64,000 bases of DNA from Thalassobellus sediminis (GTDB taxonomy: Bacteria; Bacteroidota; Bacteroidia; Flavobacteriales; Flavobacteriaceae). The position numbers and the translations under genes are program-made. Positions 1 through 7,163 of the stretch are shown piece by piece. The DNA lies in assembly GCF_044386045.1 (NCBI RefSeq), contig NZ_JBISCD010000037.1, forward strand, positions 1-64,000, in the 5' to 3' direction. Under the pieces are notes generated by a model. That model was given only the letters and a program-made list of their open reading frames with translations. It made no database searches and was not told the DNA's origin. Position 1 is the stretch's first letter, and each line of letters starts with the position of its first letter.

Positions 1-1631
1 CCCTCGATCGTAGCCTCGTCTGATACAACAAATGGTCCATCATCTGTAGATAATGAGAAGATTGGTGTACCTGTACCTGAAGTACTTACTATGGTTAATG
101 TGCCATCGGCATCATCATAACATGTTACATTCGTGCTTGAGGTTACTAGGGTAACATTATCTGGCTCATTCACATTAGCAGTGCAACTGCTAGAACAATC
201 TGTATCATTAGCATCCCTAACTAAAATAGTATAATCTGTACCTGACGCGGATAACGTGCTAAATGTATGCTCATCATCGCCCCCATCAGCAAACCAATCC
301 GTACCATTATTAATACTAAATTCATAATCGCCACTACCTCCTGTACCAGTTACTGTAATTGAACCATCTGATCCCCCATTACAACTTACATTACTAGGAA
401 CGGCATTGCAAGTAACTTGAGATACAGTAATTGTTTCTTCACAAGTCACGATAACACCTGATTCATTTCCTAATTCTACTTGAACAGTATACGACCCTCC
501 TTGTATTGTAGTAACAGATACATTTGCGGTATCAGTTATCCCACCATCAAAAGATGCTCCTGCGGTGTTACTAACAAATGTCCATGAATACGTATCGGCT
601 CCTGAAGCTTCTGGAACACCAAAATATTGAGTATCTCCAGCACATAAACTAGTTGGACAATCTATAGGTTCCCCCTGTGAATTAGTACATAACCCAGTTG
701 GGTTTTCTGGAAAATCACTAGGACAAAGAGGCGCAGCCAATGCAATTTGCAAAGACCGATCTTGGTTACCTAAATTCCCTAAATTCCAATCTATAACTCT
801 CATATGATATGGTGATCCATTAATGCCACCAGCCGATAAAATAGGACTAAGTCCCCAATCTTGTCTTAGAGCAATATGTCCTCCCCAAGACATTATTACA
901 GTTTCTTGAGATGGCGTAAATTTAACCGTAAATTCTACTTTTGTTTCTCCTCTAGTCAAGTCTAAAACTTCCACAGCATTTAGTGGAGTGCCACTTTCAA
1001 AATATTCGTAAGTAACTCCATAGCCATTATTAAAATCGGCGCCCCATATAGATATAAATCCATCTCCAAGGGCTCCATAACCATCATCATCTCCATTAGT
1101 TACTAATGCATTAAACTCATTTCTAGCATTTTGAACACCTGTAATACCATCGTTTGGAGCTGCTAAATAAGAAGGAAGCGTAATATCAAGTCTATCATCT
1201 GGAGCAGACAAAGCAGATGGAAGTAAAGGATTTACTTCTTCTTCATTGGTATGGGGTACCCCAAAATTATGTGGTTGAAGTTGCTGATAATGTGTTATAA
1301 AATCTATAGCATATTTTGAACCATTAACCAAATCATATCCTAAGGTTAGAATAACTTCTTGATTTATTGGCATATTAATCATAGTCGCTCTATACGCTAC
1401 TGAATGTCCTTCAATATAATGAGCCTGATTTGGATTTAAATTACCATTTTGCCACATCATTGGGTCATCAGGATTTGCACTGTCTTCATTTCCTGCCTGA
1501 GCCAAACTAATCCCTTGTCCATAAATTGTCGTGGACAAAAGAAACATCCCCATTGTTAAACAACAATAGATTAAATTTTTAATGACGGTACTTTGAATAG
1601 ACCAGCCATTTGGTTTTGTAAAATTTTGCAT
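1..1631 (-). CDS. SprB-repeat cell-surface protein, N-terminal part (3' end outside window)
   Basis: An open frame runs on the minus strand from an ATG at 1631 to the window edge, giving about 543 residues; the C-terminus is missing. Residues 15-39 look like a signal peptide ending in YGQG. A unique region of about 330 residues is followed by a Cys-rich stretch (CPTSLCAGDTQYF), a PKD-like beta domain and at least two SprB-type repeats (SNVSCNGGSDGSITVTGTG, then STNVTCYDDADGTLTIVST). Such proteins are usually very long surface adhesins exported by the type IX secretion system, and some act in gliding. No T9SS sorting signal can be seen because the end is cut off. The family call is solid. The precise role (adhesin, gliding or other) is inferred. 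Confidence 0.85.
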   Translation of the reverse strand, partial: MQNFTKPNGWSIQSTVIKNLIYCCLTMGMFLLSTTIYGQGISLAQAGNEDSANPDDPMMWQNGNLNPNQAHYIEGHSVAYRATMINMPINQEVILTLGYDLVNGSKYAIDFITHYQQLQPHNFGVPHTNEEEVNPLLPSALSAPDDRLDITLPSYLAAPNDGITGVQNARNEFNALVTNGDDDGYGALGDGFISIWGADFNNGYGVTYEYFESGTPLNAVEVLDLTRGETKVEFTVKFTPSQETVIMSWGGHIALRQDWGLSPILSAGGINGSPYHMRVIDWNLGNLGNQDRSLQIALAAPLCPSDFPENPTGLCTNSQGEPIDCPTSLCAGDTQYFGVPEASGADTYSWTFVSNTAGASFDGGITDTANVSVTTIQGGSYTVQVELGNESGVIVTCEETITVSQVTCNAVPSNVSCNGGSDGSITVTGTGGSGDYEFSINNGTDWFADGGDDEHTFSTLSASGTDYTILVRDANDTDCSSSCTANVNEPDNVTLVTSSTNVTCYDDADGTLTIVSTSGTGTPIFSLSTDDGPFVVSDEATIE

Positions 1632-1902
1632 AATAGTAGAAATTAATTAATAGTCGTGTTTACCTAACAGGAAGTAAATATTATAGGCAGATAACAGGGA
1701 ATTTATTAAGCATAAAAAATTATACTAAATAAATTATTTTGCTATTAATCAATAAAATTAACCATTAAAGGTTATCCTAATATTCTTAAGGGAATAATAT
1801 AACAATATAAATATTTAAATCAATTTACCAACATTAATTCGTTAAAAATCAATAATTCACGACCAACTGTTTAGTTTTTTTTATATTAATTTTCTATTTT
1901 TG

Positions 1903-2212
1903 ATGAAGCATTCTCCTAACTTAGAAAATAACCGCACTAAACTTTCGCTTTTAGATTTAAGCAATTATTAGAAATTGCCAAACAACCCAATTTAGTAAAA
2001 TTGATACATCAGACGATTAAAAAAACTATGTTCAAAATGCTGTGGATACTTATTATCAAAAAACCACAATACCTTTTATTGTGTTTGATAAATTAATAAA
2101 TACCTATGCTGGTTGTACACGTTTTGCTTAATTAATTGGAATAATAAAGTATTACTTATTGGTTGGACTTGGATTGGGAGTTTAAACAAGATAATGAAAT
2201 GAAGTTACTCTT
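1903..2212 (+). pseudogene. Degenerate copy of the GNAT acetyltransferase gene at 3755
   Basis: The reading from ATG 1903 (MKHSPNLENNRTKLSLLDLSNY) matches the start of the intact acetyltransferase at 3755 (MKIPTLENERVKLSVLGLSNY). It then hits a stop and continues in other frames. Further matching pieces are AxxxxTIPFIVFDK, TYAGCTRF and a stretch over 2161-2180 that encodes WTWIG in the intact gene. Small deletions and several stops break the frame, and the match fades near 2212, so the C-terminal half is gone. It is a dead paralogue left by a duplication. I see no promoter that would keep it expressed. Confidence 0.8.
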
Positions 2213-2255
2213 AAGCTAGTAATTAATTTACTATGACATTAGCAAAAGTTGTTTA

Positions 2256-2641
2256 TTATAAAGCGACATATTCAGATATTCCCAAGTCATTTTCAACAAT
2301 ATACATTTCAGGCTTACCAACTGCAATTTCCATATTTATAACACATCGAACAAAACCTTCTTTGACGCTTTTTAAATGGTTTGCAGTAATTTCTATACCA
2401 CGCACAAAAAACTTCTCGGTATCAATAAAAATATGAGACGCAACTACCAACACTTTCAGCTAATGCTGCCGTAGCTCCACCATGCAACACACCATCAGGC
2501 TGATACACTCTAGAATTTATAGGCATTCTTGCGACTAAAAATTGTCACCATAATCTACAATCTCAATGTTTAAGGTTTCCATTAAGGTGTTTTACTCACT
2601 TTGTTGGCTTGCTCTAAAATGTCTTCTTTAGATATTGACAT
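2256..2641 (-). pseudogene. Frameshifted PaaI-type hotdog thioesterase remnant
   Basis: Starting from ATG 2641 the minus strand encodes MSISKEDILEQANKVSK, then in a shifted frame LMETLNIEIVDYGDNF, then VARMPINSRVYQPDGVLHGGATAALAESVGS, then SHIFIDTEKFFVRGIEITANHLKSVKEGFVRC, each line in a different frame. The HGGATAALAE segment is the typical PaaI/DHNA-CoA thioesterase motif. Three single-base indels break the gene. After VRC the similarity ends and the family's last strand is missing. The last part stays open to 2256 but is not thioesterase-like. Two of the indels are in short homopolymers, so sequencing error could explain part of this, but the lost C-terminus supports true decay. Confidence 0.75.
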
Positions 2642-2793
2642 AAAATAATGTGTTTCTTTTGTGTTGGTAAAAACACAAAACGCCATGCTATTCTAAACGC
2701 TATTTTATTTTGAATTCATTAGAATAATTGCAAATTAGTTTTTGGTAAGTCTGACCTCCTATTCAAAAAAAAATTAAATTTATTAAATTATTT

Positions 2794-2839
2794 TTGCGTA
2801 ACCGAATAGTTACATTTATATTTGTAACCAATCAGTTAC
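2794..2839 (+). promoter_or_regulatory. arsR promoter with two operator-like palindromes
   Basis: A TTG (2794-2796) and TATATTTG (2817-2824) separated by 20 nt match the Bacteroidota promoter pattern. Two near-identical palindromes lie on it: GTAACCGAATAGTTAC (2798-2813) inside the spacer and GTAACCAATCAGTTAC (2824-2839) just past the -7 element. Both have arms GTAAC/GTTAC and are centred 26 bp apart. The second ends 7 nt before the arsR start codon. This layout fits autorepression by the ArsR protein, which is inferred. Confidence 0.75.
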
Positions 2840-2846
2840 TTAATTT

Positions 2847-3176
2847 ATGAGAAGAGATGTATTTCAAGCTATAGCAGATCCCGTACGAAGAGATATAATC
2901 GATCTTCTTTCAAAAAGTAAGCTTACTATAAATGAAGTGGCTGATAAATTTGAAATTAGCAGGCCAGCTATTTCAAAGCATTTGAAAATTCTTGACGAAT
3001 GTGGTATTGTTTCCTTTGAAAAAAAAGGACGAGAACGCATTTGTTATATCAATCATCAGAATTTAATTCCTGCTTTCCTATGGATTGATAAATATAATAA
3101 GGAATGGGAAAAACGAATTGATTCTTTTGAAGACTACGTTAATCAATTAAAACACAAAACAGACAACAATGAGTGA
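2847..3176 (+). CDS. ArsR-family winged-helix transcriptional regulator
   Basis: This 109-residue protein is a typical small ArsR regulator. It begins MRRDVFQAIADPVRRDIIDLL and has a winged helix with recognition region KFEISRPAISKHLKILDECGIV (residues about 37-58), followed by a wing (FEKKGRERICYI). No metal-binding Cys pair of the ArsR/SmtB type is visible, so it probably does not sense metal. It overlaps the next gene by 8 nt and so is co-translated with an AHSA1/SRPBCC protein, a pairing common in this subfamily. Two palindromes over its promoter suggest autorepression. The inducing signal cannot be read from the sequence. Confidence 0.9.
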   Translation: MRRDVFQAIADPVRRDIIDLLSKSKLTINEVADKFEISRPAISKHLKILDECGIVSFEKKGRERICYINHQNLIPAFLWIDKYNKEWEKRIDSFEDYVNQLKHKTDNNE

Positions 3177-3618
3177 TTTAAACAACAGAACGCTTACACT
3201 AGAAAAAATATTTGATGCACCAATAGACATTGTTTGGAAAGCTTGGACAGCATCAGAACATATATTAAAATGGTGGGCACCTCAAGGTATGAGCTTAAAA
3301 GTTATTGAACATGATTTTAAAGTTGGGGGTACATGGAAATACACTATGCCAATGCCAGATGGAAACGATTTTATTTCTGAAGGTACCTACAAAGAAATTG
3401 TAGAAATGGAAAAAATTATTACCAGTGCCGATTTTAAACCTATGACAGAGAATGTAGAGTTACAAGCTTTTTTTGAAGCACAAGGTGATAAAACAAAATT
3501 CACATTTAGCGTCGTACATGAAACTGAAGAGTATTGCAAACAGCAAGAACAAATGGGATTCTATAACGGCTGGGGTTCTGCTTTTGATAGATTAGGTAAG
3601 CTTTTAGAAGGTATTTAA
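3169..3618 (+). CDS. SRPBCC/AHSA1 domain protein
   Basis: The 149-residue product has the AHSA1-like START fold pattern: TLEKIFDAPIDIVWKAWTASEHILKWWAPQG at the N-terminus and a C-terminal helix NGWGSAFDRLGKLLEGI. Proteins of this family form a hydrophobic pocket and are cytoplasmic; the ligand is unknown. Its ATG lies inside the last codons of arsR (ATGAGTGA, 8-nt overlap), so the two genes are one operon. A hairpin with a T-run follows at 3648. It may bind or modify a small hydrophobic molecule sensed by the ArsR partner, which is an inference from context only. Confidence 0.88.
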   Translation: MSDLNNRTLTLEKIFDAPIDIVWKAWTASEHILKWWAPQGMSLKVIEHDFKVGGTWKYTMPMPDGNDFISEGTYKEIVEMEKIITSADFKPMTENVELQAFFEAQGDKTKFTFSVVHETEEYCKQQEQMGFYNGWGSAFDRLGKLLEGI

Positions 3619-3647
3619 TAATTAAGAAGAATAAAAATATAGAAAAG

Positions 3648-3678
3648 GCATTTGATAATAAATCGAATGCTTTTTTTT
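3648..3678 (+). terminator. Rho-independent terminator of the arsR operon
   Basis: A 9-bp stem GCATTTGAT / ATCGAATGC (one wobble pair) with loop AATAA is followed by eight T residues, 29 nt after the AHSA1 stop codon. Confidence 0.8.
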
Positions 3679-3754
3679 ATTTTCAAAGTACAAATAATTA
3701 TATTTGATTTAGTTTTAATTAAAAAAAATTCCTGTCTTCTCAGGAATAAAAACT

Positions 3755-4321
3755 ATGAAAATACCAACTCTAGAAAACGAACGTGTAAAATTATCAGTTT
3801 TAGGTTTAAGCAATTATAAGCTTATTACTGAAATTGCTCAGCAACCTAATTTGGTACAATACTCCCCAAGTAAAATTGATACACCTGAAGATTTAAAAAG
3901 TTATATTCAAACTGCTGTTGATGCTTATTACAAAAACACCGCTATACCTTTTATAGTTTTTGATAAGCAAACGAATGCATATGCTGGTTGTACACGTTTT
4001 GGATTAATAAATTGGAAAAATAAAGTATTACATATTGGGTGGACTTGGATTGGAACACAATTTCAAGGTAGCGGACTTAATGCCAATATGAAGTTTTTAA
4101 TGCTACAATATGCTTTTGAAACCCTGAAGTTCGATAAGGTTGAGTTTCGTATAGACGAACGTAATATAAAATCTAGAAAAGCAGTTGAAAAATTAGGTGC
4201 AAAATTAGAAGGTATTTTACGTAAAGATACGCTTATGCTTGATGGTTTTAAACGAAGCACATGTTGTTACGGTATTATAAAAGAAGAATGGGAAGATATA
4301 AAGAATGATATCACTTTATAA
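3755..4321 (+). CDS. GNAT-family N-acetyltransferase (RimJ/RimL type)
   Basis: The 188-residue product has the RimJ/RimL-like acetyltransferase layout. Substrate-side strands lead to PFIVFDKQTNAYAGCTRF (about 69-86), then LHIGWTWIGTQFQGSGLN, where the acetyl-CoA loop would lie, then FDKVEFRIDERNIKSRKAVEKLGAKLEGILR, the classic end of the family. The substrate is unknown. A perfect 7-bp hairpin (ATTCCTG/CAGGAAT, 3728-3747) sits just upstream of the ATG and could affect translation. A decayed paralogue lies at 1903-2212. The gene converges on the decarboxylase with only 15 nt between stops. Confidence 0.88.
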   Translation: MKIPTLENERVKLSVLGLSNYKLITEIAQQPNLVQYSPSKIDTPEDLKSYIQTAVDAYYKNTAIPFIVFDKQTNAYAGCTRFGLINWKNKVLHIGWTWIGTQFQGSGLNANMKFLMLQYAFETLKFDKVEFRIDERNIKSRKAVEKLGAKLEGILRKDTLMLDGFKRSTCCYGIIKEEWEDIKNDITL

Positions 4322-4336
4322 TTTTCACTCCATTAT

Positions 4337-5812
4337 TTATTCAGACAATTTTAAATGCACTTTCTTCCCTACTCTAACAACTATATCTATAATTTCTTTA
4401 ATGTCTTTTTCTGAAGTTCTGAAATTGACAATACAAGCTCTCAAACAATAGTGTTCTTTACCAATAGCGTTAGATAAAAACACATCACCGCCAGTTTGTA
4501 ATTCATTTAATAAATCTTCATTTAACCTATTAAGGTATTCGCTGTCATTATTACCTTCCAAAGGTTTATAACGAAACGTAGCAATGCTTAAATTTTGAGA
4601 AACCGCTTCTAATTCAGGATGTTTGTTAGCAAGGTTGAATAACATTTCAGAAAGCTGAATATCTTCACTAATTAGTTTTTCATAACCACTTCTACCTACT
4701 TGTTGTAATGCTAACCAAACTTTTAAAGCTCTAAAACCACGCGAGTTTTGAAATCCGTACTCATAAAAATTCTGAGCAACATCATCTTCATTATTACTAA
4801 AGTTATAATATTCTGGATGCGAACTATAGGTATCAATTAAATGTTGCGGATTCTTTACCAAAGTACAACCAGCTTCAAGTGGACTATACAACCATTTATG
4901 AGGATCTAAAGCAATAGAATCAGCATCCATAATGCCTTCAAACATCTGTTTTAGTTTTGGAATAATAGCAGCTGGCGCACCATAAGCTCCATCAATATGA
5001 AACCACAAGTTGTATGTTTTACAAATAGTAGCTATAGCACTTAAATCATCAACCATGCCTGTACTAACATCGCCAGCAGTTCCAACTACCATTAATGGTG
5101 TGCAATTGTTTTCTAAATCCTTTTTTATGGTAGATTCTAAAACCTTAATATCCATTTTATTGGAAGCATCCGTTTGTATCCAACGTACCGCGTTTGTACC
5201 TAAGCCAAATAAAATAGCTGCTTTTTCAATCCAGGTATGTGTTGTTTTAGAACAGTAAACTGTTAATTTATTAGATGTATTTTGAATACCTTCTTCCTTA
5301 ACACTTTTTGGTGCTTTCGCAGTTCTTGCCGCTAAAAACGCCGTGAAATTCGCCATATTACCACCACTAACTAATATGCCACCATAGTTGGGTGATACAC
5401 CAATAAACTCACATAACCACTTAACCGTTTGTTTTTCAATTTCGGTTGCTATCGGGCTTAAAATATGAGCGCCAACATTAGGGTTTACAGAAGCTACTAG
5501 TAAATCGGCCAATGCGCCAATTGGAGCTGCAGAAGATGTTATATAGCCAAAAAACTTAGGATGCCCGTTAAGTAAGGAATGGTTAAACAATAAATCGGTT
5601 GCTTTAGACATCAATTCGTTTGCATCTGTTCCGTTTTCGGGTAAGGGCGCGTCACCTAAAATGCTTTGTAATTGATTCGGACTCTCATTTGGAGTCACTG
5701 GTTTTTTATCTATGGAACCAATAAAATTAGAAATATCATCAATTAATTGATACCCGATTTTTCGAAATTCCTCCGAATCCATTTCGATGGATGACGTTCT
5801 GGTTTTTGACAT
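4337..5812 (-). CDS. Group II PLP-dependent amino acid decarboxylase
   Basis: The 491-residue enzyme belongs to the aromatic-amino-acid/glutamate decarboxylase family (fold type I). The PLP lysine is K306 in LDPHKWLY, the cofactor aspartate is D274 in FHIDGAYG, and the ring-stacking histidine is H192 in KTTHTW. Length is normal for the family. It would release CO2 from an amino acid to give an amine in the cytoplasm. Substrate choice (aromatic, 2,4-diaminobutyrate or other) cannot be decided here. The gene stands alone and converges on the acetyltransferase gene. Confidence 0.87.
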   Translation of the reverse strand: MSKTRTSSIEMDSEEFRKIGYQLIDDISNFIGSIDKKPVTPNESPNQLQSILGDAPLPENGTDANELMSKATDLLFNHSLLNGHPKFFGYITSSAAPIGALADLLVASVNPNVGAHILSPIATEIEKQTVKWLCEFIGVSPNYGGILVSGGNMANFTAFLAARTAKAPKSVKEEGIQNTSNKLTVYCSKTTHTWIEKAAILFGLGTNAVRWIQTDASNKMDIKVLESTIKKDLENNCTPLMVVGTAGDVSTGMVDDLSAIATICKTYNLWFHIDGAYGAPAAIIPKLKQMFEGIMDADSIALDPHKWLYSPLEAGCTLVKNPQHLIDTYSSHPEYYNFSNNEDDVAQNFYEYGFQNSRGFRALKVWLALQQVGRSGYEKLISEDIQLSEMLFNLANKHPELEAVSQNLSIATFRYKPLEGNNDSEYLNRLNEDLLNELQTGGDVFLSNAIGKEHYCLRACIVNFRTSEKDIKEIIDIVVRVGKKVHLKLSE

Positions 5813-5879
5813 GGTAATTGCTAATGTATTTATGTATCTACTAATTTAGGAAATATAAACTAGATTGGGAATTCGGGAG

Positions 5880-6030
5880 GGTTTCAAGAGTTACGCTTAT
5901 CGGTTACGTATAATATTAGTGGCGCGTTTAGGCACTAATTTAATAAATAGAAACTTGCCAGCGGAAAATTCCGCAGGAATTTTCCAAGTAGGCTAGAACC
6001 AGCCATTAATTTTATGCTTTGTTGGCAAAT
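5880..6030. repeat. Palindrome-rich spacer, possible cassette boundary
   Basis: A perfect 10-bp hairpin GGAAAATTCC-GCA-GGAATTTTCC lies at 5963-5985 and is enclosed by outer arms ACTTG/CAAGT. Further left lies a G+C-richer stretch (5920-5935). At 6020-6028 is a short motif (TTGGCAAAT) that recurs inverted at 6739-6748 on the other side of the lipoprotein gene. The pattern resembles the recombination spacers around cassette-like orphan genes in Bacteroidota; identity as an attC-like site is not proven. Confidence 0.45.
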
Positions 6031-6041
6031 CGTATTTTGTT

Positions 6042-6734
6042 TCAATAAACTATTTCAGTTATTATTAATCGTTTTATGAAATAGTCATTAAAATCAACTT
6101 TAGATTTTAACATTCCGCCTGCAATAATAAATGGGTGAATTATTCCAGCAGCTTCTCGTATGTCAAGGTATTTGGTCAAATAATCGGATTTGTTAGTGAT
6201 TGAATTTAATGCTCTTGAATAGCTACCAACATAATTTATATCAATCCAATTTTTTCGAGATTCGATGATGGAATCCACATTAATCGGATCTTTGTATCTA
6301 AACGAAGATTCAGAAGTATTGTATCCGAAAGTTCCATCTGGCAATAAATATTTACGCCTAATTTTTAACATTGGAACTCCATTATAACTCAAAGTCAGTT
6401 TTTTTGGGTCACGTTCAATCCAAATCGAGTCAGGAACACTGTAAACTTCTAGTCTCAAATCACTTTTTTCAAAAATTTTCCTGCTGCTTTTTGAAAACTT
6501 ATTCCAATATTCTGTATCCTCTTTTATCAGTTCAGTTAAAAATTGCTTGTATGCACTTTTTGTGTTTAAATTCGGGTATTGTCTTTTAAGAAAGTCCGAT
6601 TCAAAATCGTTGACAAGATAAGTCAGAGTTTTGCTATTTTCTTTTCCCAAAACTTTTTCAAATTCTGCTATATTTTTTTTATTAGAACAGCTAAAAATCA
6701 GAAGTAGAATTATGAATAGATTGATGAGTTTCAT
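6042..6734 (-). CDS. Uncharacterised lipoprotein
   Basis: The start at 6734 gives 230 residues and places a lipoprotein signal right at the N-terminus (MKLINLFIILLLIFSC, Cys 16); an in-frame ATG 21 nt upstream would put seven residues ahead of it and is less likely. The mature part is charged and mostly alpha-helical, with no motif I recognise. It probably sits in a membrane facing the periplasm. The gene is isolated and flanked by palindromic non-coding DNA on the 3' side and an inverted GTTGGCAAA motif on both sides, which suggests it arrived as a mobile cassette. No function can be assigned. Confidence 0.7.
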   Translation of the reverse strand: MKLINLFIILLLIFSCSNKKNIAEFEKVLGKENSKTLTYLVNDFESDFLKRQYPNLNTKSAYKQFLTELIKEDTEYWNKFSKSSRKIFEKSDLRLEVYSVPDSIWIERDPKKLTLSYNGVPMLKIRRKYLLPDGTFGYNTSESSFRYKDPINVDSIIESRKNWIDINYVGSYSRALNSITNKSDYLTKYLDIREAAGIIHPFIIAGGMLKSKVDFNDYFIKRLIITEIVY

Positions 6735-6954
6735 TTTTAGATATATGTTTGCCAACGTTTAAGATATGAATCTGTTTCAATGATTTATATCATCCGATAA
6801 GCGAAGCTAGAATTTTCTTACCACAAAATCAATTGTTTAATATGATAATTTACAACAAGTTATAAACAGTTGTCAATAAATATACCTACCAAAATATTGA
6901 AAAGTGTTTGTTTGATTTTATTAGATTAAATAAAAACTTAGTAGTACGCTTTAG

Positions 6955-7045
6955 GTGATTTCTCCTAACGTCGAAATGACTCGTAATTGTAAAAAACACT
7001 CGTTTGTCATGTCGACATGAGGCACGATTGAGACATCGCATAATA
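6955..7045. repeat. Dispersed repeat, most complete copy
   Basis: The segment contains GATTTCTCCTAACGTCGAAATGAC (6957-6980), then CGTTTGTCATGTCGACATGAGGC (7001-7023) and GATTGAGACATC (7026-7037). Degenerate copies with the same blocks lie at 9264-9349 and 10576-10663. The rest of the 429-nt gap (6735-7163) is AT-rich and holds the promoter of the next gene; I see no ORF in it. Confidence 0.6.
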
Positions 7046-7100
7046 CTCACACGCAAAACAATGTAATTATTTTATGGTTTAAATAATTTAATTTCAAAAA

Positions 7101-7108
7101 TATATTTG
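7101..7108 (+). promoter_or_regulatory. Candidate -7 element of the DUF3857 gene
   Basis: TATATTTG matches the Bacteroidota TAnnTTTG element and lies 56 nt before the start codon. No TTG is found at the expected -33 distance (GGTTT is there), so only the -7 half is supported. Confidence 0.45.
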
Positions 7109-7163
7109 TTAAGAATTTTCAAACATTTACATTTACTCTACGAAACTATTGCATCCTTTTTAT

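Noticed and set aside
2233..2436. Plus-strand ORF of 67 codons
   Set aside because: It is antisense to the decayed thioesterase and has no protein-like features.
5820..5880. Additional gene between the decarboxylase and the lipoprotein
   Set aside because: No open frame with codon bias or conserved motif; only palindromic spacer.
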